This document shows positions 51,142 to 58,284 of a stretch of 64,000 nucleotides of DNA, one piece after another (the stretch's first letter is position 1; each line of letters starts with the position of its first letter). Source of the stretch: Paludisphaera rhizosphaerae (GTDB lineage: Bacteria; Planctomycetota; Planctomycetia; Isosphaerales; Isosphaeraceae); contig NZ_JAALCR010000003.1 of assembly GCF_011065895.1 (NCBI RefSeq), positions 186,001 through 250,000 on the forward strand, written 5' to 3'. The position numbers and the translations under genes are program-made. The notes under the pieces are model-generated. The model was not told the DNA's origin and ran no database searches. It saw only the letters and a list, made by a program, of their open reading frames with translations.

Positions 51142-52155
51142 TCAGACGCGGGCGGCCGCCTGGGGGGCGTGCTCGGCCATGGCGCGTTCGATCGCCTCGT
51201 CGAACCCATACGGAGGGTCGTATCCCAGCACCCGGCGCGCCTTCTCGATGGAGTAGTCCAGATTCAAGCCCAGGAATTTATATCGGGCCTTGTTGATGAT
51301 CGGGGCGTCCTTGCGGCCTCGAAGCTTGGCCCCCCCCTCCACGACCGTGGCCAGGAATTTGGCCAGCTTCAGGGGGATCTTCCGACGCGGGGCGGGCAGA
51401 CCGGCCAGCTCGGCGACCTTGCCGACGAACCGACGCTTGCTCACGGCCTCGCCGTCGGTCAGGTTGAAGACCTCGCCCACGGCCGCGGGACTCTCAGCAG
51501 CCAGGAAGATCCCGTGGACCAGGTTCTTCACATAGACGCAGTTGAGGGCCTGCTCGCCCGAGCCGAAGTAGGCGAACGTCCCGCGCCGGAGGTTCGTCAG
51601 CAGCTTGGGAAGCACCGTACGGTCGCGCTCGCCGTAGATGAAGCCGGGGCGGACGATGGCGACCGGTAGGCCCTTCTCCTTGGAATACTTCAGCGCGAGC
51701 GCCTCAGCCTCGGTCTTGGAGCGGGTGTAGGCATCCAGTGAATCGGCGGCCGGAGGCGTCGTCTCGTCGGTGCCGTAGTGGTCGCGGCCCTCGTAGACGC
51801 CCAGCGAGCTGACGTGAACGAACCGCTCGACCTTGGCGGCCACGGCGGCGTCCAGCAGCAAGCGGAGGGCGTCGACATTGAGCCGGCGGAACTCGGCCAG
51901 CGTGCCCCAGTCGCCGACCTTCGCGGCGCAGTTGAAGACCCAGTCGGCCCCGTCGCAGCCCTGGGCGAGAGCCTTGGCGTCTTCCAGGTCGCCGAGGACC
52001 TTTTCCACGCCCCACTCGTCGAGCTTCCGGGTGTCGCTGGAGGCCCGGACGAGGGCCCGGACCTTGTGGCCGCGAGCCAGGGCTTCCTCGACGGCGTGCC
52101 CCCCCACGAGGCCGGTCGCTCCCGTCACGAAGATCGTCTTGGGACTGCTGCTCAT
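51142..52155 (-). CDS. NAD-dependent epimerase/dehydratase (extended SDR)
   Basis: 337 residues. Rossmann motif IFVTGATGLVGGHAVEEAL, next to KVRALVRASSDTRKL. The catalytic Tyr-x-x-x-Lys is in DAYTRSKTEAEALALKYSKEKGL (Tyr-Thr-Arg-Ser-Lys), with the Ser in HVSSLGVYEG. The C-terminal substrate domain contains ARYKFLGLNLDYSIEKARRVLGYDPPYGFDEAIER, typical of the dihydroflavonol reductase/3-beta-HSD-like branch. Substrate unclear; sugar nucleotide or sterol-like metabolites are possible. Confidence 0.9.
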   Translation of the reverse strand: MSSSPKTIFVTGATGLVGGHAVEEALARGHKVRALVRASSDTRKLDEWGVEKVLGDLEDAKALAQGCDGADWVFNCAAKVGDWGTLAEFRRLNVDALRLLLDAAVAAKVERFVHVSSLGVYEGRDHYGTDETTPPAADSLDAYTRSKTEAEALALKYSKEKGLPVAIVRPGFIYGERDRTVLPKLLTNLRRGTFAYFGSGEQALNCVYVKNLVHGIFLAAESPAAVGEVFNLTDGEAVSKRRFVGKVAELAGLPAPRRKIPLKLAKFLATVVEGGAKLRGRKDAPIINKARYKFLGLNLDYSIEKARRVLGYDPPYGFDEAIERAMAEHAPQAAARV

Positions 52156-52390
52156 GGCGTAAGGATCTCAAGCGCGGAGAGTTCGGTGCGGTGGAAGGGT
52201 CTAATTCAGCCCCCCGCTCCTCGATCCTACCCGATGAACGGCCGGGGTCAAATCAGGGCGGTCGGGTGGAGGCGGTTCGGGGTGGCCTTTGAATCGCGGT
52301 CCGGTGTAGTCTGGAGTGATCGCCCCAAGGTCGTAAGAGCTCGGTCCTCGCGAGGGCGCCGGGAACGTCGAAGGGAAGGGATACGCCGCC

Positions 52391-52777
52391 ATGTCCGCCA
52401 GCCTCAAACCGGAAGATCTCGGGTCGTTTCGTCGTCTTCTGGAGGATCTGAACGACCGACTCCGCGGAAACGTCGACCGGATGACCGACGAGGCCCTCCG
52501 GCGCAATCAGGGCGAGGCTTCCACCAACCTCTCGAACGTCCCGCTGCACATGGCCGACGTCGGGACCGAAAACTACGACCAGGAGTTCACCCTGGGCCTG
52601 ATCGAGAACGAGCAAGAGACGCTCAAGCTCATCGACGAGGCCCTGGGACGCGTCGCCGACGGATCGTACGGAATCTGCGCCGAGTGCGACCACCCGATCG
52701 CCAAGGCCCGCCTTGAGGCCCTCCCGTACACCCGATACTGCATCGAGTGCGCAAGGAAGCTGGAGAACACGGCATGA
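52391..52777 (+). CDS. TraR/DksA-type zinc finger protein
   Basis: 128 residues. A long helical N-terminus (coiled-coil pair) is followed by a C4 zinc finger: GICAECDHPIAKARLEALPY ... YCIECARKLENTA, that is CxxC-17-CxxC. DksA-like proteins bind the secondary channel of RNA polymerase; this one has the typical Asp-rich region but only partial identity to the classical tip. It overlaps lspA by 4 bases (ATGA) and is therefore likely its translational partner. Confidence 0.88.
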   Translation: MSASLKPEDLGSFRRLLEDLNDRLRGNVDRMTDEALRRNQGEASTNLSNVPLHMADVGTENYDQEFTLGLIENEQETLKLIDEALGRVADGSYGICAECDHPIAKARLEALPYTRYCIECARKLENTA

Positions 52778-53379
52778 CGAGCAGGATCCCGATCAGCCGA
52801 TGGATCGTCTTCTGGGCGTTGGCGCTGGGAGGCGCAACGCTCGACCTGTCTTCCAAATCGATCATCTTCCGCAAGGTCGGCGAGCCCGGCTCGCGGCCCG
52901 TCGCGGTGGTCGGCGACGTCCTGGAGTTGCACACCAACTACAACAAGGGGGCGCTCTGGGGCTTCGGCCGTGGGGTGTCTCATAGCAGCCTCATCTTCGC
53001 GAGCCTGTCGGTGGTGGCGGGGGTGGCGATCGTCGGCTGGCTCTTCGTCGGCGGGGCCGCGACGAGCCTGCCGCTGACCATCGCGCTCGGGCTGATCATG
53101 GCGGGGGCGATCGGCAACTGCTACGACCGCCTGGTCTTCGGGCAGGTCCGGGACTTCGTCCACTTCCACGTCGACTCGATCAACTTCGACTGGGCCATCT
53201 TCAACTTCGCCGACGTCATGCTGGTTAGCGGTGCGATCACCCTGGTCCTCTTCGCCCTCCGGCCCGAGCCCACGCCGGAAGGCGACCCGGCTCCGGAGGC
53301 CGCCTCTGGCGAAGCGGCCTCGGAAACCGCTCCGCGGCACCTTCGCGACGCGGATTCGCTGCAGGCTCACACGTCGTAA
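52774..53379 (+). CDS. lspA: lipoprotein signal peptidase (signal peptidase II)
   Basis: 201 residues from ATG 52774. Four helices surround the active-site aspartates Asp118 (GNCYDRLVFGQVRDFV) and Asp147 (FNFADVMLV). The family motif NYNKGALWGF (N-x-G-A) is present. The first motif, usually 'DQxSK', reads LDLSSKS. It cleaves the signal peptides of lipoproteins after lipid transfer, matching the many lipoproteins here. The C-terminus (about 30 residues) is Ala/Glu/Pro-rich. Its stop overlaps the convergent glnA stop by 13 bases. Confidence 0.93.
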   Translation: MTSRIPISRWIVFWALALGGATLDLSSKSIIFRKVGEPGSRPVAVVGDVLELHTNYNKGALWGFGRGVSHSSLIFASLSVVAGVAIVGWLFVGGAATSLPLTIALGLIMAGAIGNCYDRLVFGQVRDFVHFHVDSINFDWAIFNFADVMLVSGAITLVLFALRPEPTPEGDPAPEAASGEAASETAPRHLRDADSLQAHTS

Positions 53380-54779
53380 TACAGGTTGAACTCGTAGGGG
53401 TGGGGGCGAACTCGGATCGCCTCCACCTCGGAAGTCTGCTTGTACCAGATCCAGGTGTCGACGACGTCCGGCGTGAAGACGTCGCCCCGAAGCAGGAACT
53501 CGTGGTCGGCGCGGAGGGCTTCGAGCGAGGCTTCCAGCGACCTCGGCGTGGTCGGAACCTTGGCGAGTTCCTCGGGCTGCAGGTCGTAGATGTCCTTGTC
53601 CAGCGGATCGCCGGGGCGGATCTTGTTCTGAACCCCGTCCAGCACCGCCATCAGCATCGCTGAGAACAGCAGGTACGGATTCGCTGCTGAGTCCGGACAG
53701 CGGTACTCGACCCTCCGGCTCCGCGGGCTGGCTCCAGAGACCGGTATGCGGACGATCGCCGCACGGTTCCGGCGGCTGTACGAGATCTTGGTCGGAGCCT
53801 CGAAGCCCTCGATCAGCCGCTTGTAACTGTTGGTGGTGGGGTTGGCGAACGCGCAGAGGGCGCCCGCATGCTTGAGCAGGCCGCCGATGGCGAAGAGGCC
53901 CAGGTCGCTCATCCCGGCGTAGCCGTGGCCCGCGAGCAGCGGCTCGTTTTCCTTCCAGAGCGACAGGTGGGTGTGCATCCCTGATCCGTTGTCGCCGAAG
54001 AGGGGCTTGGGCATGAACGTGGCGGTCTTGCCGCTGCGGTGAGCGACGTTCCGGATGATGTACCGGGCCAGCATGACCCGGTCAGCGGCCTCCAGGAGAT
54101 CCTGAGGGTCCAGATCGATCTCGCACTGGCCGCCGGTTGCGACCTCGTGGAAGTGGGCCGAGGTGCCGATGCCGCACTCGGCCATCCGCCGGGCCATCTC
54201 GGAGCGGAGATTCACCAGGCCGTCGGTCGGCGGGCAGGGGAAATAGCCCAGGCCCGAGCCCGGCTTGTAGCCCAGGTTGGGATTCTCCACCCGGCCGCGG
54301 TTCCAGGCCCCCTCGACCGAATCGACGTGGTAGAACGCCTCGTTGGGCCGCTGGTCGAACCGAACGTCGTCGAAGACGAAGAACTCCAGTTCCGGCGCGA
54401 GCAGGCAGTAGTCGGCGACGCCCGTGCTCCGCATGTACGAGACCGCCTTGCGGGCGATGTTGCGGGGGTCGCGAGTGTACTCCTGGTGGGTGATCGGGTC
54501 GTGGATGTTGCAGATCATGGTCAGCGTGGGCTGGGCCATGAAGGGATCCACGAGCGCGGTCTCGGGCTGGGGGAGGACGAGCAGGTCGGCCTCGTTGATC
54601 GCCCGCCAGCCGACCACGGACGAGCCGTCGAAGCCGATCCCCTCCTCGAAGGTCTCCTCGGTCAGGGCGTCGGCCGGGATCGAGAAATGCTGCCAGACGC
54701 CAGGGAAATCCATGAATCGAAGGTCGACCGTGGTGACCTCGCGCTGCCGGATCTGGGCCAGGACTTCTTTGGGGGTCAC
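53367..54779 (-). CDS. glnA: glutamine synthetase type I
   Basis: 470 residues from GTG 54779, the family start TPKEVLAQIRQREVTTVDLRFMDFPGVWQ; the frame is open 78 codons further but is not conserved-like there. Signature stretches are GIGFDGSSVVGWRAINEAD, DNGSGMHTHLSLW, NPTTNSYKRLIEG, the Arg-rich SYSRRNRAAIVRIP, and SAANPYLLFSAML. The segment IYDLQPEE matches the adenylylation loop with a conserved Tyr, so it may be covalently controlled. Makes glutamine from glutamate and ammonia. Stands alone, minus strand, convergent with lspA. Confidence 0.95.
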   Translation of the reverse strand: MTPKEVLAQIRQREVTTVDLRFMDFPGVWQHFSIPADALTEETFEEGIGFDGSSVVGWRAINEADLLVLPQPETALVDPFMAQPTLTMICNIHDPITHQEYTRDPRNIARKAVSYMRSTGVADYCLLAPELEFFVFDDVRFDQRPNEAFYHVDSVEGAWNRGRVENPNLGYKPGSGLGYFPCPPTDGLVNLRSEMARRMAECGIGTSAHFHEVATGGQCEIDLDPQDLLEAADRVMLARYIIRNVAHRSGKTATFMPKPLFGDNGSGMHTHLSLWKENEPLLAGHGYAGMSDLGLFAIGGLLKHAGALCAFANPTTNSYKRLIEGFEAPTKISYSRRNRAAIVRIPVSGASPRSRRVEYRCPDSAANPYLLFSAMLMAVLDGVQNKIRPGDPLDKDIYDLQPEELAKVPTTPRSLEASLEALRADHEFLLRGDVFTPDVVDTWIWYKQTSEVEAIRVRPHPYEFNLYYDV

Positions 54780-54942
54780 CGCGGGCTGCTCCGGGGGGTT
54801 GACTCTCGACGCTGTCGCTTTTGCGCTTGATGATGGAAACAGCTTACCATCGGAACCAAGCACGGGGGGATTCGGCGGGGCAGAAGATCGGGCGATCATC
54901 CAGCTTACGCCGAAAACCCGGCCCGGTCGAGGAGTCCCGGAC

Positions 54943-55329
54943 GTGAGCCACACCCACACTTCTCGCTTCGTGCTGCTGGAACACCAATGGATCGGGGTCC
55001 ACTGGGACTTCATGCTGGAGCGCGACGGGGTCTTGAAAACCTGGGCGCTCGACGCCCCCCCCGCCCCCGGCCCCGAGCGCGAGGCCCGTCACCTGCCCGA
55101 CCACCGGACGGCCTATCTCGAATACGAAGGCCCCGTCTCCCAGAATCGGGGATGGGTACGGCGGATCGACGAGGGGGTGTACACCTCGATCGAATGGGGG
55201 GAGGATCTCGTCCACGTTCGGCTGGAAGGGCGTCAACTCGTCGGCGAACTCCGCCTGACGAACCGACCGCGCGAATCGAACGTGCCGGCGGGAGGGAACT
55301 GGAAGATCTCCCTGGGGAACGTTGACTGA
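54943..55329 (+). CDS. stand-alone LigD-type 3'-phosphoesterase domain protein
   Basis: 128 residues from GTG 54943 with GGAG 8 bases upstream. The sequence RFVLLEHQWIGVHWDFMLER is the LigD phosphoesterase motif (His, Asp), and later YLEYEGPVSQNRGWVRRIDEG and HVRLEGRQLVGELRLTN are the remaining family pieces. The domain removes 3'-terminal ribonucleotides or phosphates from DNA breaks in the NHEJ pathway; here no ligase, polymerase or Ku gene is near. It starts divergently from glnA. Its 3' end overlaps the convergent gene (55233-56042) by 97 bases. Confidence 0.85.
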   Translation: MSHTHTSRFVLLEHQWIGVHWDFMLERDGVLKTWALDAPPAPGPEREARHLPDHRTAYLEYEGPVSQNRGWVRRIDEGVYTSIEWGEDLVHVRLEGRQLVGELRLTNRPRESNVPAGGNWKISLGNVD

Positions 55330-56042
55330 AGAATCTGCCGGGAGGGAAGCCGAGGTCGAACGAACACGCCCCGCGTGCGGTCGGACCGGCCGGCCAGCCG
55401 GATCTGCCCCGCTCGGATTTCCACGTCGTCCAGTCGAACGTCGTCCCGCTGGGGGCTCGGAGTGTAGTGGAGCTGCACCACGGGGTAACCGTCCACCTTC
55501 CGCCAGGCCGCATTCACGCCGTAGATCCGCCCCCTCTCGATGATCCGGTCCAGGACCCGATCGGCGGGGACCGGCAAGATCCCGGCGCGGATCTTCTCCA
55601 GGGTCAGCTCGACGATGTTGTCCGCTGGAATCCGGGGCCGTGCGACCACCGTGATCACGGAGGAGACCGCCCTCCCCTCCAATCGAAAGGCCAGGACGAC
55701 TTTCCCCGACTCGAAAAGGACGCGAGGCTCGCGGACTTCGGGGGGAAGCTGGTCGGCAAAGTGGGTCACCAGATCCTCGGCGAGCCAGGCGTTGACTTCC
55801 TGGTCGGAGAAGACGGCCTCCCACGTCGGTTCGTTGCAAATGTCGTTGCGCAGCTGAAGACTCTGCGCCACGAAGTGCTTCGCTCGATCTTCGAGCTGCT
55901 CGCGGGGCACCGTGAGCGGGACCATGTCGCGGTAATAGCGCGGCTCGTAAGTCAGGCACAGCCATCCTACAGCCGGCAAGGCGACGGCGAGGACAATCAG
56001 AGCCAGAACCACCTTCCACCGTCTCGAAAGCGCTCTTCTCAT
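55233..56042 (-). CDS. conserved hypothetical protein with N-terminal membrane helix
   Basis: 269 residues. N-terminal helix (WKVVLALIVLAVALPAVGWL), then a soluble alpha/beta part: REQLEDRAKHFVAQSLQL, EAVFSDQEVNAWLAEDL, REPRVLFESGKVVLAFRLEGR, SSVITVVARPRI, EIRAGQIRLAGRSDRTRG. This is a recurrent planctomycete secreted protein without a named function; some positions resemble DUF2140 or lipid-transfer-like folds. The 3' end overlaps the LigD-domain gene by 97 bases. Confidence 0.72.
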   Translation of the reverse strand: MRRALSRRWKVVLALIVLAVALPAVGWLCLTYEPRYYRDMVPLTVPREQLEDRAKHFVAQSLQLRNDICNEPTWEAVFSDQEVNAWLAEDLVTHFADQLPPEVREPRVLFESGKVVLAFRLEGRAVSSVITVVARPRIPADNIVELTLEKIRAGILPVPADRVLDRIIERGRIYGVNAAWRKVDGYPVVQLHYTPSPQRDDVRLDDVEIRAGQIRLAGRSDRTRGVFVRPRLPSRQILQSTFPREIFQFPPAGTFDSRGRFVRRSSPTS

Positions 56043-56752
56043 CGACCACCCACGGGTTCGGGGAGCGACGGAATCGGAGCCTGAAGACCCGCCCGAGGTC
56101 GCAAGAGAGCGGAACGCCGATGGAGAGGGGCAAGACGGGGACCAATGACGGGGTCAAGAAGGCAGAATACGCGCGAGGTGAAAACCGGTCAATCCAAAGT
56201 TCCAACTTGGCCGCATCCGCAAATCTTGCGTCGTCGACCGTCGAACGAACCCACCTGACGGCTTCGTTCGCGCCCGCAGACCGAAGCCAACCGGCACTCA
56301 AGTCGTTTTCCAACAAAAACTTGCGAATCACCTCGGTCGGGTTCGTTCGGGAAATTCTCATCGTCTCTTGCGTCGACTCCATCGACGGCCGGATTGATAG
56401 CCGCCCGGCTCGAGGAGAGGACTGACCTCCGACGGCCTCGGCTTTGAGCAGACGCGCAACGGCTTCGTTCGCAGGAGCGGCCAGACCGGTCGGTCGCGGG
56501 TAAAGTGTTCGACTCATGGTGCTTGCGTCAAAGCGGGCGGTGGGTTCGTTTGGCAAGAATCAGAGGATTCCTCGCACGGAGCCTCCCCTCGAAGGCCACG
56601 CCAGCGATCACGGCCGCGCCGGCGGCCGGGCGACAGGCAAGAGCCTCGAGGCCGGACCACGGGGGCGCTCAATGCATCGTCCGTCACATTTAGGATGGGC
56701 GAGGATGGGCATGACGAACTGCGAAATCGCTGCGACTTTGAGGGAGCCGAGC
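56043..56752. other. 710-bp non-coding region with repeat words
   Basis: Divergent space between the 269-residue protein gene and the cupin gene. It carries five copies of CGAACGAA(G/C)CC-type words on both strands (56242-56552). A long minus-strand open frame runs through it (54844-56556) but shows no family resemblance, reads in repeated 'NEPT/NEAV' pieces and is not counted as a gene. Confidence 0.55.
56242..56552. repeat. cluster of CGAACGAA(G/C)CC words (island 2)
   Basis: CGAACGAACCC at 56242-56252; its complement family GGCTTCGTTCG at 56260-56270 and 56461-56471; GGGTTCGTTCG at 56339-56349; a one-base variant GGGTTCGTTTG at 56542-56552. Matches island 1 at 23801-24097. Confidence 0.75.
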
Positions 56753-57085
56753 ATGGAGAATCTCTACAACCCGCCGCCGAGAGGCGAGGGCGAGTTCGTC
56801 GAGACGCTCGCCGCGACGGGTACAACGCGGATCGAGCGGATCGTGTCGCACGGCGAGACCTCGCCCGAGGGGTTCTGGTACGACCAGGACGACCACGAGT
56901 TCGTGGCCGTCCTTCAAGGTTCCGCGCGGTTGCGGTTCCAGACGCCCGACGAGGAGGTGACGATGGGACCGGGCGACCATCTCACGATCGCCGCTCATCG
57001 GAGGCACCGGATCGAGTGGACGACTCCCGACGGCCCCACCGTCTGGCTGGCCGTCTTCTTCGCCGTCGAGAACAGCGTCGTTTGA
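56753..57085 (+). CDS. cupin domain protein
   Basis: 110 residues from ATG 56753, with GAGGGAG 6 bases upstream. The cupin fold is shown by VSHGETSPEGFWYDQDDHEFVAVL (metal-ligand-like His and Glu), QGSARLRFQTPDEEVTMGPGDHLTIAAHRRHRIEW and LAVFF. Such small cupins often bind metal and act as isomerases, dioxygenases or sensors; the exact role is open. It is convergent with the Cys-rich gene. Confidence 0.87.
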   Translation: MENLYNPPPRGEGEFVETLAATGTTRIERIVSHGETSPEGFWYDQDDHEFVAVLQGSARLRFQTPDEEVTMGPGDHLTIAAHRRHRIEWTTPDGPTVWLAVFFAVENSVV

Positions 57086-57117
57086 GTTGGACCGTTGGAG
57101 CCACTTCGAAACGCCGC

Positions 57118-57150
57118 GGACCCGCCGACGCGGTGAGCGTCGGAGGGTCC
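57118..57150. terminator. bidirectional terminator between cupin and Cys-rich genes
   Basis: 14-bp stem (57118-57131 and 57137-57150, one mismatch) with a 5-base loop GGTGA, 33 bases after the cupin stop and 46 bases from the convergent gene's stop. Confidence 0.55.
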
Positions 57151-57195
57151 ACGGGTTGAATCGGGCTAGGATTCAGTCGCGGGTCGTGACTTGCG

Positions 57196-57774
57196 TCACT
57201 CGCCGGCCGGGGAGGGCAGCAGCAGGCCGCCGGTCCGGATCTGGGGGGCCGGAGGAGCCTCTTCGCCGGTCAGCGAAGCGACAGCCGCGGCAGGCTTCGA
57301 GGCACCGTAAACGGTGGCCGGGAAGCTCTGGGGAGCCGCATAGCTCTGGGGAGCCGCATAGCTCTGGGGAGCCGGGGCGACCTGGGACGAAGGAGCGACC
57401 TGCGAGGTCGGGTAGACGGTCGTGCCGCAGCCGGCGTCGCCGCAGCCGCTGTCGCCGCAGCCCTTGTGGCCCCACAGCCGCTTCTTCTTCAGGACCCACT
57501 CATAGGTCACCGGGGGATGGAGCAGGCCCTTCAGCTTGCAGTGCATGCCGTCGAGCTTGCTGCCCAGGTGGCCGAAGAGATCGCACTTCTTGGTCGGCAG
57601 GCAGGTGTCGCAGCCCGCGGTGGGGACGTACCCCTGGGGGCTGGCGACCGGGCCGGCCTGGGACGAAGCCAGACCGCAGGTGGAGCAGCCGGCGTCGAAG
57701 CCGCCCGCCATGGTCACGCTGCAGAACCCGAGGGCGACGGCAAAGCTGAGGCTCAGCGTCAAGTGCTTCAACAT
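57196..57774 (-). CDS. secreted Cys-rich planctomycete protein with PQSYAA repeats
   Basis: 192 residues from ATG 57774, chosen because AAGGAGAG lies 9 bases before it. Signal peptide MLKHLTLSLSFAVALGFCSVTMA. The mature part has paired cysteines (FDAGCSTCG, AGCDTCLPTKKC, KGCGDSGCGDAGCG) that suggest disulfides or metal binding. Near the C-terminus the hexapeptide PQSYAA is repeated (with one PQSF variant), matching an 18-bp DNA tandem repeat near 57325-57375. No function is known; such proteins may be structural or metal-binding. Confidence 0.82.
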   Translation of the reverse strand: MLKHLTLSLSFAVALGFCSVTMAGGFDAGCSTCGLASSQAGPVASPQGYVPTAGCDTCLPTKKCDLFGHLGSKLDGMHCKLKGLLHPPVTYEWVLKKKRLWGHKGCGDSGCGDAGCGTTVYPTSQVAPSSQVAPAPQSYAAPQSYAAPQSFPATVYGASKPAAAVASLTGEEAPPAPQIRTGGLLLPSPAGE

Positions 57775-58284
57775 GGGAGAATACTCTCCTTGAGTAACTT
57801 TCATACGAGGCCGTGATATTCGGCCGGCCGTTTTGCACGACCCCGTGTGATTTCGGTCGTCCTTGGCCTCTCTCCGCAGTCGAGGTCTTCCCGTGACCTG
57901 GAGCCTTTCGGCCCCTTCCGCGAAGCGACGCCACCAGGTTTAGGTGCTCCCGTCCATTCTCACCTCCGGGGCTTTGCTTCCCCTGGGCGAGTCACCAATA
58001 GTATCGTCATCGGGGCGTGGGGCCTTGAACCCGATTCACCTTTTGCACCAACGGTTTACGTCGACGACACTACCGATCGTCGGGGTCCGATAAACTGTTC
58101 CGAAGGCGCAAACTCGGACGCCCGCGCATCCCTAACAACCCCACCAACCAGCACCCCAAACCCTAGCCGACCCTCGAATCCCGCGGAGGCGTCAAAGCTC
58201 CGCGCGCCGGCAACCTTTCAGGGACCGTCGCGGTCCCCCGCCGTGGGCGTGTAGAATGTCCAAATATCGATGAGGAGAGGTTCC
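57775..58284. other. 510-bp region between two minus-strand genes, no clear content
   Basis: The open frames here have no signal, family match or ribosome site. Lower GC around 57960-58110. I see no promoter pair or RNA structure that I can support. Confidence 0.4.

Noticed and set aside
54844-56556. 570-codon minus-strand frame from the glnA region into the repeat island
   Set aside because: Its N-terminal part is a translation of the 11-base repeat words (NEPT/NEAV), and its remainder is out of frame with the real 269-residue gene it covers.
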